Assembly (NCBI GenBank): GCA_963736235.1
Contig: CAVTOR010000018.1
Span: 1-64,000, forward strand
Direction: 5' to 3'
Source of the DNA: CAVORB01 sp963736235
Lineage (GTDB): Bacteria; Pseudomonadota; Gammaproteobacteria; Chromatiales; Chromatiaceae
Length of the DNA: 64,000 bases
Both the position numbers and the translations under genes were made by a program. The notes below the pieces were generated by a model, which was given only the letters and a program-made list of their open reading frames with translations, ran no database searches and was not told the origin of the DNA. Positions 24,841 through 34,314 of this stretch are shown here, in pieces. Within the stretch, counting starts at the first letter, position 1. Each line of letters begins with the position of its first letter.

Positions 24841-24938
24841 GCCCTGATGCCGCGAGGGGCTTCGCCCCCGCGGGCATACTTGATCCCTTGCGCTCTGCGG
24901 CATATAGTCAAACCAGGGCTAACCACTCAAGAGCCACA

Positions 24939-25178
24939 ATGTCCTCCGTCCTCAATCTCACAGAAGCCAAAGCGAAGTTCTCCGAGGTCGTCGAACGTGC
25001 CAGTCAGGGTGAGGAGATCATCGTCACGCGCATGGGGCATCCGATCGCGCGCATCACGCGCTACGAGCCGGCTGCCGCGAACCGCCGCCTCGGGTTTTTC
25101 GAGGGCCGAATTCACCTCGCCAAAGACTTCGACGATTGGCCGGAGGATCTCGCCCACGATCTCGGCATCACGGACTGA
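24939..25178 (+). CDS. Phd/YefM-type antitoxin
   Basis: 79 residues. The N-terminal part, LNLTEAKAKFSEVVERASQG, EEIIVTRMGHPIARITRYEP, is the Phd/YefM DNA-binding fold of type II antitoxins. The C-terminal tail, HLAKDFDDWPEDLAHDLGIT, is the extended toxin-wrapping segment. It ends two bases before the toxin ATG, with overlapping translation signals. It would repress its own operon. Confidence 0.85.
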   Translation: MSSVLNLTEAKAKFSEVVERASQGEEIIVTRMGHPIARITRYEPAAANRRLGFFEGRIHLAKDFDDWPEDLAHDLGITD

Positions 25179-25180
25179 GC

Positions 25181-25558
25181 ATGCGCTTTCTGGTCGACAC
25201 GCATGCCCTCCTCTGGGCGCTCGGCGAGCCAAGCGCCCTGTCGCCGGCGGCACGGGATGCGATCGCCAATCCTTCCAATCTCATCATGGCCAGTAGCGCG
25301 TCGTTCTGGGAGTGCGCGATCAAGGCATCGATCGGCAAGCTCGACCTGCCAGAAGACTTCTTTGATTCGGTCCCCGAGGCAGGATACGAGGTAATGCCGA
25401 TTCGAATCTCTCACCTCAACGTCTATCGCACCCTTCCGATGCACCATCGCGATCCGTTCGACAGGATGCTGGTCGCACAGGCGAGAGCGGAGGCACTGAC
25501 CCTGATCTCCCGGGACCCGGAGATCGCGAAGTACGATGTCGAGATCCTGGCCTGTTGA
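25181..25558 (+). CDS. VapC-like PIN-domain toxin
   Basis: 125 residues, PIN-domain ribonuclease: FLVDTHALLWAL (first Asp), FWECAIKASIGKL (Glu), MHHRDPFDRMLVAQARAEAL (Asp-x-x-Asp) and LISRDPEI (last Asp). This subgroup is normally paired with a Phd-type rather than a VapB-type antitoxin, as here. It likely cleaves tRNA or rRNA; target not known. Confidence 0.85.
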   Translation: MRFLVDTHALLWALGEPSALSPAARDAIANPSNLIMASSASFWECAIKASIGKLDLPEDFFDSVPEAGYEVMPIRISHLNVYRTLPMHHRDPFDRMLVAQARAEALTLISRDPEIAKYDVEILAC

Positions 25559-25876
25559 TAAATCGAAGCGACGGTGAGCCTCGGCCACTCCTGATTGCCA
25601 GTCGTGATAGGTCATCCCACACGCAACTGAGACGCGCTGCGCAAATGACTTGAGCGAAAATCCCAGCCCGACGGTGCCCTCGGGGAAAGCGGCAAGCTCG
25701 GCTGAGTAGATCGAATCCTCACCGTATTAGCGCAAGCGAGATATTTATCCTCCGTCTTTTTTTCCTTCTGCGTCCAGCTTGCTTGCCAGCTTCGGGTTCC
25801 GTGATACGTTCAAAGACGATGCAAAACGCGACCCACGGTCGTTACACCATCAATATCTGTGCGGGAGGACGAGCCC
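25559..25876. other. 318-base stretch after the toxin gene, no gene recognised
   Basis: No coding frame with a ribosome site and no strong hairpin was found. The AAGACGATGCA-like end is close to the promoter of the YbjQ-like gene, whose ribosome site GGGAGGA lies at 25862-25868. Confidence 0.4.
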
Positions 25877-26374
25877 ATGTTCACGGGAAGACTGCCCGTC
25901 GAAGCGATTCTCGTGCGCCTCCTGGAGGCGTACCTCGCGCTGATCATCCTCGATTCCGCAGCGCAGGGGATCACGCTTGGCGGTGTCGTCGTCGCGGTGA
26001 TGGTCGTCGCCATCATCGAAGCGGCTTTTCGGGGTGTCCGACGGCGCATCCGCCAGGCAGTCGCGGGCGGGAGACTCTACCGTGCCGAGGACTTCCCCCA
26101 GATCCTTGCCGATGCGCTCAAGCGCGCCCAGGCAGAGGTCACGGTCTTCACCTATGCGCTCCCCACCGGGCAGCTGAAGAGAACCTTTGGCCTGGTGCGC
26201 GGCATATCCGACACGGAGGCGACCTCGAAACGGGACTTTCGGCTCGCCGAGCAGGAGGCGCTCCTGCTCATGCTCAAACAGGCCCATGACATGGGAGCGA
26301 ACGCGGTTGTAGGTGTACGCCTCACCACCGGCACCTACGAAGCCAACGGCTCCCAGTGGCAGGTTTCCCGTTGA
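25877..26374 (+). CDS. Membrane-anchored YbjQ/UPF0145-like protein
   Basis: 165 residues from ATG 25877 (GGGAGGA eight bases upstream; GTG at 25859 is a longer alternative). One N-terminal hydrophobic region, LALIILDSAAQGITLGGVVV continuing to VMVVAIIEAAF, spans the membrane once or twice. The soluble part ends with EQEALLLMLKQAHDMGANAV, VGVRLTTGTYE, the conserved A-x-x-x-G-A-N-A-V/I-x-G-V/I-R/K of the YbjQ fold (putative heavy-metal or ligand-binding domain). Function unknown. Confidence 0.65.
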   Translation: MFTGRLPVEAILVRLLEAYLALIILDSAAQGITLGGVVVAVMVVAIIEAAFRGVRRRIRQAVAGGRLYRAEDFPQILADALKRAQAEVTVFTYALPTGQLKRTFGLVRGISDTEATSKRDFRLAEQEALLLMLKQAHDMGANAVVGVRLTTGTYEANGSQWQVSR

Positions 26375-26972
26375 CAGCGGGGCACATCTCCCCAAGCTGT
26401 TCCGCCAACGTATTGCCCTGACTTTTTTGGCCGGTACCACATGGCCGGTGCAGGAATCCGGTTTCCATGGCACCCGACCGGATAGACGGACCGAGCGTCG
26501 CGTCAGTCGACCTGGGGTGAGAAAACCAACGCCCCGTTCGCTCCGCTCAGCACCAGGTCGCCAAACAGGAACTGGAACACCCCGTGTGAAATATTCACAT
26601 TTCTAAGCGGCACTATTCTCCCGCTGCGGATTGTCGTTTCGAACGCTTGTTCTATATTCAATCTCATCACCTGCTTCATAGCAGGCGCGCTTTTTAACAG
26701 TAACGATATGGTGGCTGCATATCAGGGATGCTTAATCAATTGAGATTATCGAATGTGGCCTGCTCATAAGTTTGACTTGTGTAGTCGGGATGCATTCGAA
26801 TGCGGATACGACAATACGGAATCGGTGACCTCGTCCGGGGCCAGTGAAGTACCGATTGCTGTGCGCAGTCGGGTCGACGCACTGGTTGCGAGCGCCGCAT
26901 GGATGCCAAACCTCCAAGTCGACATCGCTTCGACACCTTGACGCGCCGTGCGACAACCGATTGGAGTCAAAG
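26375..26972. other. 598-base, relatively AT-rich stretch before the haem peroxidase gene
   Basis: No gene could be supported. The composition at 26580-26780 is clearly more AT-rich than the neighbourhood. A weak hairpin CCTGC (26670-26674) with GCAGG (26681-26685) is followed by CGCGCTTTTT, possibly a terminator. The lower GC may mark the boundary of a transferred block, or a promoter region for the peroxidase cluster. Confidence 0.4.
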
Positions 26973-29906
26973 ATGACAAGTCACCCGACGATCACCGGCA
27001 GAGGCCGATTCAAGGCAGTCCTCATACTGATGCCGCTTCGCTGTGCGTTGTGGCGCCGGGCATCAGCGCCAATGACGAGACCAGGTCCTGTATCGAGACC
27101 GCCAAACAGGGTTTGCTCGACGTGCCGGACGACCGGTCCAAGCGGTTTCTCGGCAAGGTTCAGGAAGACACCGCGCGTTGCCGCGGCGGTGAAAAGGCGG
27201 TCAGGTATCGCGACCGGCCATGGGTCGACTGGCAGAACTACTATGCCACCGGTGATGCCAGCACCAAGAAGGAAGGCCGCGAGGCGCGTACGAAACTTGG
27301 CGAACACCTGTTTCCGAACGGGCGCGGCATCGATGGCGCGCTGCTCGACCTCGAATATCAGCGCATCGAACTGATCAAGTTCAATCTGTTCGATCCCGAA
27401 CACCTTCGACGATTACATTGACCGGTCGCGACGGGCAGCCCGGTGCGACGCTGAAGCAATGGGATGAAATGCGTCTGCCGTCGAATCATGAGCACTTTGC
27501 CGCTGTAGGCGGCGACGGTGAACAACTCTGCAAGGGCGACCTGGTCACCCATCGAACACTTGACCGGTATCTGCAACGATCTGCTCAATCCACTGATGGG
27601 TTCTTCGGGCATGCCGTTCAATCGCAACATGCAGTTCGAGGCGACCTTCCCGCGGCTGGGCCTGACGGAACTGACACGCAATCGCCACGGCGACCGCCTG
27701 GATCTGCTGAGCCCCGATCCACAGCTGATCAGTCGCAAGCTGTTCACCCGCGAGCAGACGCCCGGTAACGGCTGCAACGACGGCATGGGTGCCGCCGACT
27801 TCTCACCGGACGCGAACTGTGACTACCTCAAGGCCCCGTTCTTCAACGTGCTGGCGGCGTTCTGGATCCAGTTCATGACGCACGACTGGTTCTCGCATAC
27901 GTTCGAAGGCCGCAATGCGCCGGAATTGCAGTCGGTCGGCTGCAACTCGGACGAGGCACGCGCACTCGGCTGTCGCGAGGGGGATCGCCGCGAGCCGTCG
28001 CTGTTCCTCGCCTCGGAGGGATCCGGGCACCTTCGAACACGACGGCAAACCTCACCTGAAACGTCCGATCAAAACCACCGCCAACCTGGTCTCGGCCTGG
28101 TGGGATGCCTCGCAGATCTACGGTCACGACGCCCTGTCGCAGAAACGCGTCCAGCGTGATCCGAACGACCCGGCGAAGCTGCTGGTCCGCGACGATTATC
28201 TGCCGTTGCTGCCGTCATGCGCGCAGTACTCGGCCGACTGCCCGGTTCAGCCGCAGTGGCTGGGACAGGAGGCCACCGGTTTTCCGGCCAACTGGAATAT
28301 CGGCATGAGCTTCTATCACAACCTGTTCACGCGCGAGCACAACGACTTCGTCGATCACTTCCGCGAGCGTCAGCAGCAGATGCCGGATGCCGATTCGGGG
28401 CTGCGCGACCCGGACGATCCGGAACAGGTGATCGCTTACAGGGACGTCAGCGATGAACGTCTGTACCAGGTCGCACGCCTGGTCGTCTCGGCGGAGATCG
28501 CCAAGATCCACACCATCGAATGGACCACCCAGTTGCTCTACGACGAGCCACTGTTTGCCGGGATGAACTCCAACTGGTTCGGCTTGTTCAACCAGGAAGA
28601 AGGTCGTGTCTCGCAGATCCTGCGCCGCATCCTCGCCAAGGACGAAAGCTTTCTCAGCCGCACTTCGGCCAAAGATCGCCGGCTGGTTCACGGATTCCGA
28701 GGATCCGAAAAAGGCCAACTCGCTGTACTCGGTACTCGCCTCCGGCGCCGGCATCTTCGGGCTGGGCAACAGCAAGCCCGCCGGGGCCCTGTGGTGGAAA
28801 CACGATGGGTGGGATCTCGAAGACCTCGTCGGCGATGTCAATGGCGGCATCAATCATTTCGGCTCGCCGTTCAATTTCCCGGAGGAGTTCACGTCGGTCT
28901 ATCGCCTGCATGCCCTGGTGCCCGACCTGATCGAGTACCGCGACAGCATCGAACCCGAACGCGATCCAGCTGAAGATACCGGTGGCCAGAACCGTCAGGG
29001 CCGGTGCGACCGAGCAGATGCATGGCCGGGGGATCGACAACTGGGCGCTCAGCATGGGGCGTCAACGTCTCGGCCTGCTGCACCTGCGCAACCTGCCGGT
29101 GTTCCTGCAGAACCTGCCGATGCCGCACCTCGACTCGGAATCCGGGAAGCTGGATATCGTCGCGCTCGACATCATCCGCGACCGTGAGCGCGGCGTTCCG
29201 CGCTTCAACGAGTTCCGTCGCCAGATCGGCCTGAAGACACTGACCGGTTTCGATGACTTCGTCGATGTCCGCCTGGATGAGAACGACCCCTGGCGCAAAC
29301 ACCAGGAGGAAACCGTGCGCATGCTGCGCGAGGTCTACGGCACCCACATCTGCGATCGCGAGCAAGATCATCTCGATCGTCCAGCGCAACGCGGACGGCA
29401 GCTTCATCAACGATTGCCTGGGCCACCCTGACGGATCCGTGGTCGACAACATAGAAGACGTCGACAACATCGTTGGCTGGCTGGCCGAGTACCCGAGACC
29501 GCACGGGTTCGCGATCTCCGAGACCCAGTTTCATATCTTCATCCTGAACGCGTCGCGCCGCCTGTTCAGCGATCGTTTCTTCACCTCGAGTTACCGGCCG
29601 GAGTTCTATTCGCAGTTGGGTTACGACTGGGTGATGAACAACGGCCCGTTGTCGGAATGCCCGTACGTGGTGACCGAGCGCACCGACGGTCGCAAGACCT
29701 GCCTGGAACCGGGCGAGGTCAACGGCCACACGATGGAGGTATCGCCGCTGAAGCGCGTGCTGATGCGCAACATCCCTGAACTCAAGGATGAACTGCTGCA
29801 CGTGAAGAACGCGTTCGACCCCTGGGCACGCGACCGTGGCGAGTACTACAGCCTCGACTGGAAACCGCGCCCGGACGCTGCCACTGATCCGGCATTCACC
29901 GAGTGA
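26973..29906 (+). pseudogene. Animal-type haem peroxidase (cyclooxygenase/fatty-acid dioxygenase-like), multiple frameshifts
   Basis: The frames read, in order, a signal-peptide-like start MTSHPTITGRGRFKAVLILM, then PWVDWQNYYATGDASTKKEG, LTELTRNRHGDRLDLLSPDP, FWIQFMTHDWFSHTFEGR (distal His), NIGMSFYHNLFTREHNDFVD, SVYRLHALVPD (Tyr and proximal His), LPMPHLDSESGKLDIVALDI and YSQLGYDWVMNNGPLSECPY to the stop at 29906. At least six frame changes occur, near 27045, 27385, 27560, 28020, 28685, 28965 and 29360. If repaired the protein has about 970 residues, the size of large bacterial peroxidases of the PGHS/DOX superfamily. Tyr-x-x-His in SVYRLH matches the catalytic Tyr385/His388 spacing of cyclooxygenases and fungal linoleate dioxygenases, so a fatty-acid oxygenation role is plausible but unproven. 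Confidence 0.65.
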
Positions 29907-29926
29907 GCAGACAAGCGGAGCGCCCG

Positions 29927-30967
29927 ATGAATACCACCAGAGCAATGAGCACCCACCGTGTGCGCGCTACCACACTGGCGGCACTGCTGATGCTGACCGG
30001 GTGCGCGTTCGGTTCCGACGAACGCGGATCGATCGAGCAGTTGGTTGCCGAGATGAACCAGCGTATCGAGACGATCACGCTTGCGAGGAAAGACGAGCGG
30101 CGTCGTGCCACGCTTCAACCAGTCCAAGACCGTGGCCTGCGTCGACGCGAGCTTCAGGGTGCACGACGACGTACCCGATGCGCTGCAGGCACGGGGTATT
30201 CAGCAGGGCCGCGACCTACCCGGCCTTCCTGCGCTTCGCCAACGCGACCAACGCGGATGATTCGGAGAAGGACATTCGCGGTCTGTCGATCCGCCTGTCG
30301 GGCGTCGAAGGCCCGATGCTGTGGGGCGAACCGGGGTATGCAGGACTTCCTGCTCAACAGCTACCCCGCGCTGTTCGTCGCCACGCCGGAGGACTTCCTC
30401 GCATTCATCCGTGCCCGCCAGGAAGGCAGTGAGCTGGGCTTCTTTCTGAACCCGTTCGACTCGCACCTCAAGTCGCTGTGGATCGTTTACAAGGCACGTG
30501 ACAGGCACCTTAGCCCACTGGATATCCGCTACTGGAGTACCGTTCCCTTCCGTCTCGGCCCGGAAAACGGTCCGGCGGTGAAGTATTCGGTCACGCCCTG
30601 CTCTGACTACAGGACACAAGAGGCAGTGAACCCGGGCGAGAACCAGCTGCGCGCCGCGGTCGGTGCGCACCTGCGGCAGGCACCGGCGTGCCTCAGTTTC
30701 GGCGTGCAGACACAGACCTCGCCGGAATCGATGCCGATCGAGGATGCGACGGTGATCTGGGATGAAGACGAGTCGCCGTTCGTGACCGTGGCAACCATCA
30801 CCATCCCCGACCAGGCGATCGATGACAGCGACACGCTCGCGCGTTGTGAACGTAGCGCGTTCAACCCATGGCAGGGCCTCGCGGCGCATGAACCGCTCGG
30901 CAGGATGAATGCCGTCAGGCGCGAGGTTTATTCGGCGGCGACCGAGGTCAGGAACCGTCCGGACTGA
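29927..30967 (+). pseudogene. Catalase-related lipoprotein lacking the distal His, frameshifted near the N-terminus
   Basis: ATG 29927 with GGAG upstream; lipobox LMLTGCAF shows a lipoprotein signal (Cys about residue 26). A frame change near 30105 and others up to 30345 separate the start from the body, which continues LRFANATNADDSEKDIRGLS and PMLWGEPG onward to FNPWQGLAAHEPLGRMNAVR. It is a paralogue of the protein at 34311. At the position of the catalase distal His (TKTHG in the paralogue) it reads SKTVACVDASF, so the His is replaced by Val. An ordinary catalase reaction is therefore unlikely; substrate channelling or a haem-lyase role is possible. It follows the haem peroxidase by 20 bases. 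Confidence 0.55.
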
Positions 30968-31005
30968 AACCAGGGACAAGACAAACAACAAGGGAGGGTC
31001 AGCAC

Positions 31006-31461
31006 ATGCACAGCACGGTCAAAGGCTGGCTGGGTATGACACGCGAGCAGCTCGATCAGATCTACCGCAACGCCGAACCCGGCGAGCTACCCAGCGGCGA
31101 CACGCGCGGAACCGCGATACTGGCCGGCTCGCTGTTCTCCAGGATCGTGGCGGCCTTCGCCAGATTGTTCGCCTGGCAGGGAAAGATATTCGATATCTTT
31201 TGCCCCGGCGGCCGGGCCGGCGTACTGGTCAACAAGATCCTGCCGCTCGGCATGACGTTCATCGTTGCCAAGGTCTATGTCGACAAGAGCTGGCTGGACG
31301 GAAAGGACACCATCGTCATCGACTATTCGAAGACGTCGGTGCTTGCCAAAGTGATACGCGACGAGATTCGCGAGGTCGAACCTGGTGTGTATATCGGCAA
31401 GGTCTGGTGGGGAAAGACCCGCATTCTCGATTTCGCGCTGACCCGTCACATTCCCGGTTGA
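31006..31461 (+). CDS. Hypothetical protein of the haem-enzyme cluster
   Basis: 151 residues, GGGAGGG ribosome site before ATG 31006. Two hydrophobic stretches, GTAILAGSLFSRIVAAFARLF and VLVNKILPLGMTFIVAKVYV, could be membrane-associated. The C-terminal half, VIRDEIREVEPGVYIGKVWW and GKTRILDFAL, is well structured and looks like a lipocalin-like or DUF4334-like strand set, but no family can be named with confidence. It sits between the catalase-like lipoprotein and the 31502 gene. Confidence 0.55.
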   Translation: MHSTVKGWLGMTREQLDQIYRNAEPGELPSGDTRGTAILAGSLFSRIVAAFARLFAWQGKIFDIFCPGGRAGVLVNKILPLGMTFIVAKVYVDKSWLDGKDTIVIDYSKTSVLAKVIRDEIREVEPGVYIGKVWWGKTRILDFALTRHIPG

Positions 31462-31501
31462 CCCGGGTCATGGATCACCGGTGACACCGCAGGCGGCTTT
31501 C

Positions 31502-32785
31502 ATGATCGTTGCACCCGTGCGTGACGGCCTGCTGGACGGGTTGCGGCAGCTGTTGTCCGGCATGAACCGGGCGCCGGCGCTGGCGGATCCCGAAAACCCG
31601 CTGCTACCGTTCGGGCGATTCGATCGCCTGCACACCGCGCGGCTGGTCATCATCGAGTCGCACACCCGCGAGGAGATCCGCGCATTCGGCGTCTCGCCGA
31701 GGCCTTGGCAGCCGACGTTGGCGCTTATCGGCGACGTCGATGGCGACATCGATTCGTTTCTCGCCGAACTGGTGGACCGCGCCGGCCCCGGCCTTGCGCA
31801 GATCTTCACTCATTGCGAGGGATTCGCCGGCGCGGAACGCGATTTCCAGGGCTGGCTCAAAGACCACAACGTCGCGCCGGCCGTCAATTACGTCAACTAT
31901 GTCGGTCGCACCGTCAGACAGATCAGGGAGGAAGCCGCGCTGCATGCAACCCTGTCCGGGTGCCTGCAGGGAATTATCGACGACACCGAAGACATGGATC
32001 CGCGGGAGCTGCGGCAGCGCCTGGTGACCCATGTCGAATGGCAGCGGCACAACGGCGAGCTGACGCTGACGCCTGACGAACCGACCCCGCTTGCCTGGCG
32101 TCTGCGCAACCTGGCCCACCTGCTCGGCGTACCACTGCTCCTGCTGTTGCTGTCGCCGTTCTTGCTGTTGATATCGCCGCTGTTCATCCTGCGCCTGCGA
32201 CAGCTCGAAAGCTCCGATCCGGAACTGTTCATCCGGCCAGACCGGGAACAGGTGATGACGCTGGCCACCCAGGAGGACCAAGACGTCACCAACCAGTACA
32301 ACGTCTTCGGCGACATCAAGCCGGGACTGTGCCGGCGTTGGACCTTCAGATTCACGCTGATCCTGATCGAGTACTTCGCACGACACCTCTACAACCGCGG
32401 TTTCCTCAGCCGCATCAGGACCATCCATTTCGCACGCTGGGTGTTCATGGACGACCGGCACCGGGTGTTCTTTGCCAGTACCTACGACGGCAGCCACGAA
32501 AGCTACATGGACGATTTCATCAACAAGGTCGGCTGGGGACTGAACCTGAGCTTCAGCCACGGCGTCGGGTATCCCACCACGAGCTGGCTGATCAAACAGG
32601 GGGCCAACCGCGAGATGCAGTTCAAGTACACGCAGCGGCGACACCAGCTGGGCTCGGAGGTCTGGTACAGGGCCTACCCCGGCCTGACCGCCGTTGACCT
32701 GCATCGCAACAGCCGCATCCGCGAAGGCGTGGAATCCCGCCCCGCGTCGCTCGATGCGATGCGCGAATGGCTGAGCCTGATCTGA
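31502..32785 (+). CDS. Uncharacterised membrane protein with a DyP-like dimeric ferredoxin-fold segment
   Basis: About 427 residues from ATG 31502 (AGGCGG upstream; a GTG at 31481 is possible). The central hydrophobic stretch VPLLLLLLSPFLLLISPLFI suggests one membrane hairpin. The N-terminal part FDRLHTARLVIIESHTREEI and the C-terminal IHFARWVFMDDRHRVFFAST and SYMDDFINKVGWGLNLSFSH resemble repeats of the alpha/beta barrel fold of DyP peroxidases, but lack a haem-binding His. It overlaps the DyP gene by 19 bases if that starts at 32767. It probably acts with the DyP peroxidase; I do not recognise a named family. Confidence 0.55.
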   Translation: MIVAPVRDGLLDGLRQLLSGMNRAPALADPENPLLPFGRFDRLHTARLVIIESHTREEIRAFGVSPRPWQPTLALIGDVDGDIDSFLAELVDRAGPGLAQIFTHCEGFAGAERDFQGWLKDHNVAPAVNYVNYVGRTVRQIREEAALHATLSGCLQGIIDDTEDMDPRELRQRLVTHVEWQRHNGELTLTPDEPTPLAWRLRNLAHLLGVPLLLLLLSPFLLLISPLFILRLRQLESSDPELFIRPDREQVMTLATQEDQDVTNQYNVFGDIKPGLCRRWTFRFTLILIEYFARHLYNRGFLSRIRTIHFARWVFMDDRHRVFFASTYDGSHESYMDDFINKVGWGLNLSFSHGVGYPTTSWLIKQGANREMQFKYTQRRHQLGSEVWYRAYPGLTAVDLHRNSRIREGVESRPASLDAMREWLSLI

Positions 32786-34314
32786 CGATGCAACACACCA
32801 GCGACATCGCCTTCGACGACATGCAGTCCCTGTTGCGATTCGCCAACGGCAGGATGAAGGCGAGCGCTTTCCTGCTGCTCGCGATCAGGGATGTCGGCGC
32901 GGCAAGGCGGTGGCTCAAAGCCGCGCCGATCAGCAGTGCCGTCGCCGAAGACCCACCGCCCGACACCGCGCTGCAGCTCGCCTTCTCGGCACCGGGCCTG
33001 GCCGCGCTTGGCCTCGACGACGAGACCATCGGCGAATTCTCGGACGAGTTCATCAGCGGCATGTCGGGCGACCCGAGCCGTTCACGTCGGCTTGGCGACA
33101 CCGGCAGCAATGCCCCCGATAACTGGGATTGGGGCGGCAGGCCGGATCGGCTTCCACACGTTCTGCTACTGCTGTATGCGACGCAGGATCGACTGGCGGC
33201 ATGGCGCGAACAGGTGACCGATACGGCATTCGACCAGGCCTTCGAGCTGCTTTCCGAACTACCGACCGGCGTACTGGTGGCCACCGAGCCGTTCGGCTTC
33301 GTCGACGGCATCAGTCAGCCGAGGATCGACTGGGAACAGCAACAGAATACGGATCCGCATCAACGCGACGACTATTCCAACTGGCTGGCGCCCGGCGACG
33401 TGGTGCTCGGCTATCCGAATGAATACGGGCTGTACACCCCGAGGCCGCTGATCGATCCGGTGCGCGATCCGCGCGCAGACATCCTGCCCGACGCTGAAGA
33501 CGAGCCGGGCAGGAAGGATCTCGGGCGCAATGGCAGTTACCTGGTCATCCGGCAACTGCAACAGGATGTGCCCGGGTTCTGGCAGTTCGTCGACCGGGCC
33601 GCCGGATCGGATGAACACGAACGCGAGCAATTGGCAGCGGGCATGGTCGGCCGCCACCGCGACGGCAGCCCACTCGTCGAACCGGCCACGCAACGGATAC
33701 CCGGCATCCCGTCGACCGATGCGACCAATCATTTCACTTACGCGGCAGACCCGGCAGGCAGGCAGTGTCCGGTGGGCGCACACATCCGCCGGACCAATCC
33801 GCGCAACGGCGACTACCCACCCGGGGTCACCGGCCTGCTCAGCAGGCTGGTGCGTGCCCTCGGCTTCGGCCTGTCGCGTCCTGAAGACGACCTGGTCGCC
33901 TCGACACGGTTTCATCGCCTGCTAAGGCGTGGGCGCAACTACGGGCCAACGCTGGCACCGGAAGACGCCGTCAAAGCGGATGCACCGGAGGCCGAGCGCG
34001 GACTGCAGTTCGTCTGCCTGGTCGGCAACATCACCCGCCAGTTCGAGTTCGTGCAGAACGCCTGGGTGATTAGCAGCAAGTTTGCCGGCGTGCAGGACGA
34101 ACGCGATCCCCTGCTCGGCACGCGCTCGGCGTTATTGAACCGGGCACCGACGGATCGTTTCCGTCGACCCGATGCGGCGGGGCCGACACGTATCGCTACC
34201 GCGATGCCGCAGTTCGTCACCGTCAAGGGCGGCGGCTATTTCTTCATGCCGGGGCTGCGCGCGCTGCGATACATCGCCGGCCCGGCCACCGACCGGGATG
34301 GCACGTCGTCATGA
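32767..34314 (+). CDS. DyP-type haem peroxidase
   Basis: 515 residues from ATG 32767 (ATG 32788 is also possible). The hallmark GFVDGISQPRIDW (GxxDG) is at residues about 177-189, and the proximal-His segment CPVGAHIRRTNPR at about 336-348. The C-terminal tail VTVKGGGYFFMPGLRALRYI is also typical. DyP peroxidases oxidise dyes, lignin-like aromatics or lipid hydroperoxides with H2O2. There is no Tat motif, so it is probably cytoplasmic or inserted with the neighbour. It overlaps both neighbours by a few bases. Confidence 0.85.
   Translation: MAEPDLTMQHTSDIAFDDMQSLLRFANGRMKASAFLLLAIRDVGAARRWLKAAPISSAVAEDPPPDTALQLAFSAPGLAALGLDDETIGEFSDEFISGMSGDPSRSRRLGDTGSNAPDNWDWGGRPDRLPHVLLLLYATQDRLAAWREQVTDTAFDQAFELLSELPTGVLVATEPFGFVDGISQPRIDWEQQQNTDPHQRDDYSNWLAPGDVVLGYPNEYGLYTPRPLIDPVRDPRADILPDAEDEPGRKDLGRNGSYLVIRQLQQDVPGFWQFVDRAAGSDEHEREQLAAGMVGRHRDGSPLVEPATQRIPGIPSTDATNHFTYAADPAGRQCPVGAHIRRTNPRNGDYPPGVTGLLSRLVRALGFGLSRPEDDLVASTRFHRLLRRGRNYGPTLAPEDAVKADAPEAERGLQFVCLVGNITRQFEFVQNAWVISSKFAGVQDERDPLLGTRSALLNRAPTDRFRRPDAAGPTRIATAMPQFVTVKGGGYFFMPGLRALRYIAGPATDRDGTSS

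Noticed and set aside
31481..31502. GTG at 31481 as start of the 427-residue protein
   Set aside because: It is possible, but ATG 31502 has the better-placed AGGCGG site; the difference is seven residues.
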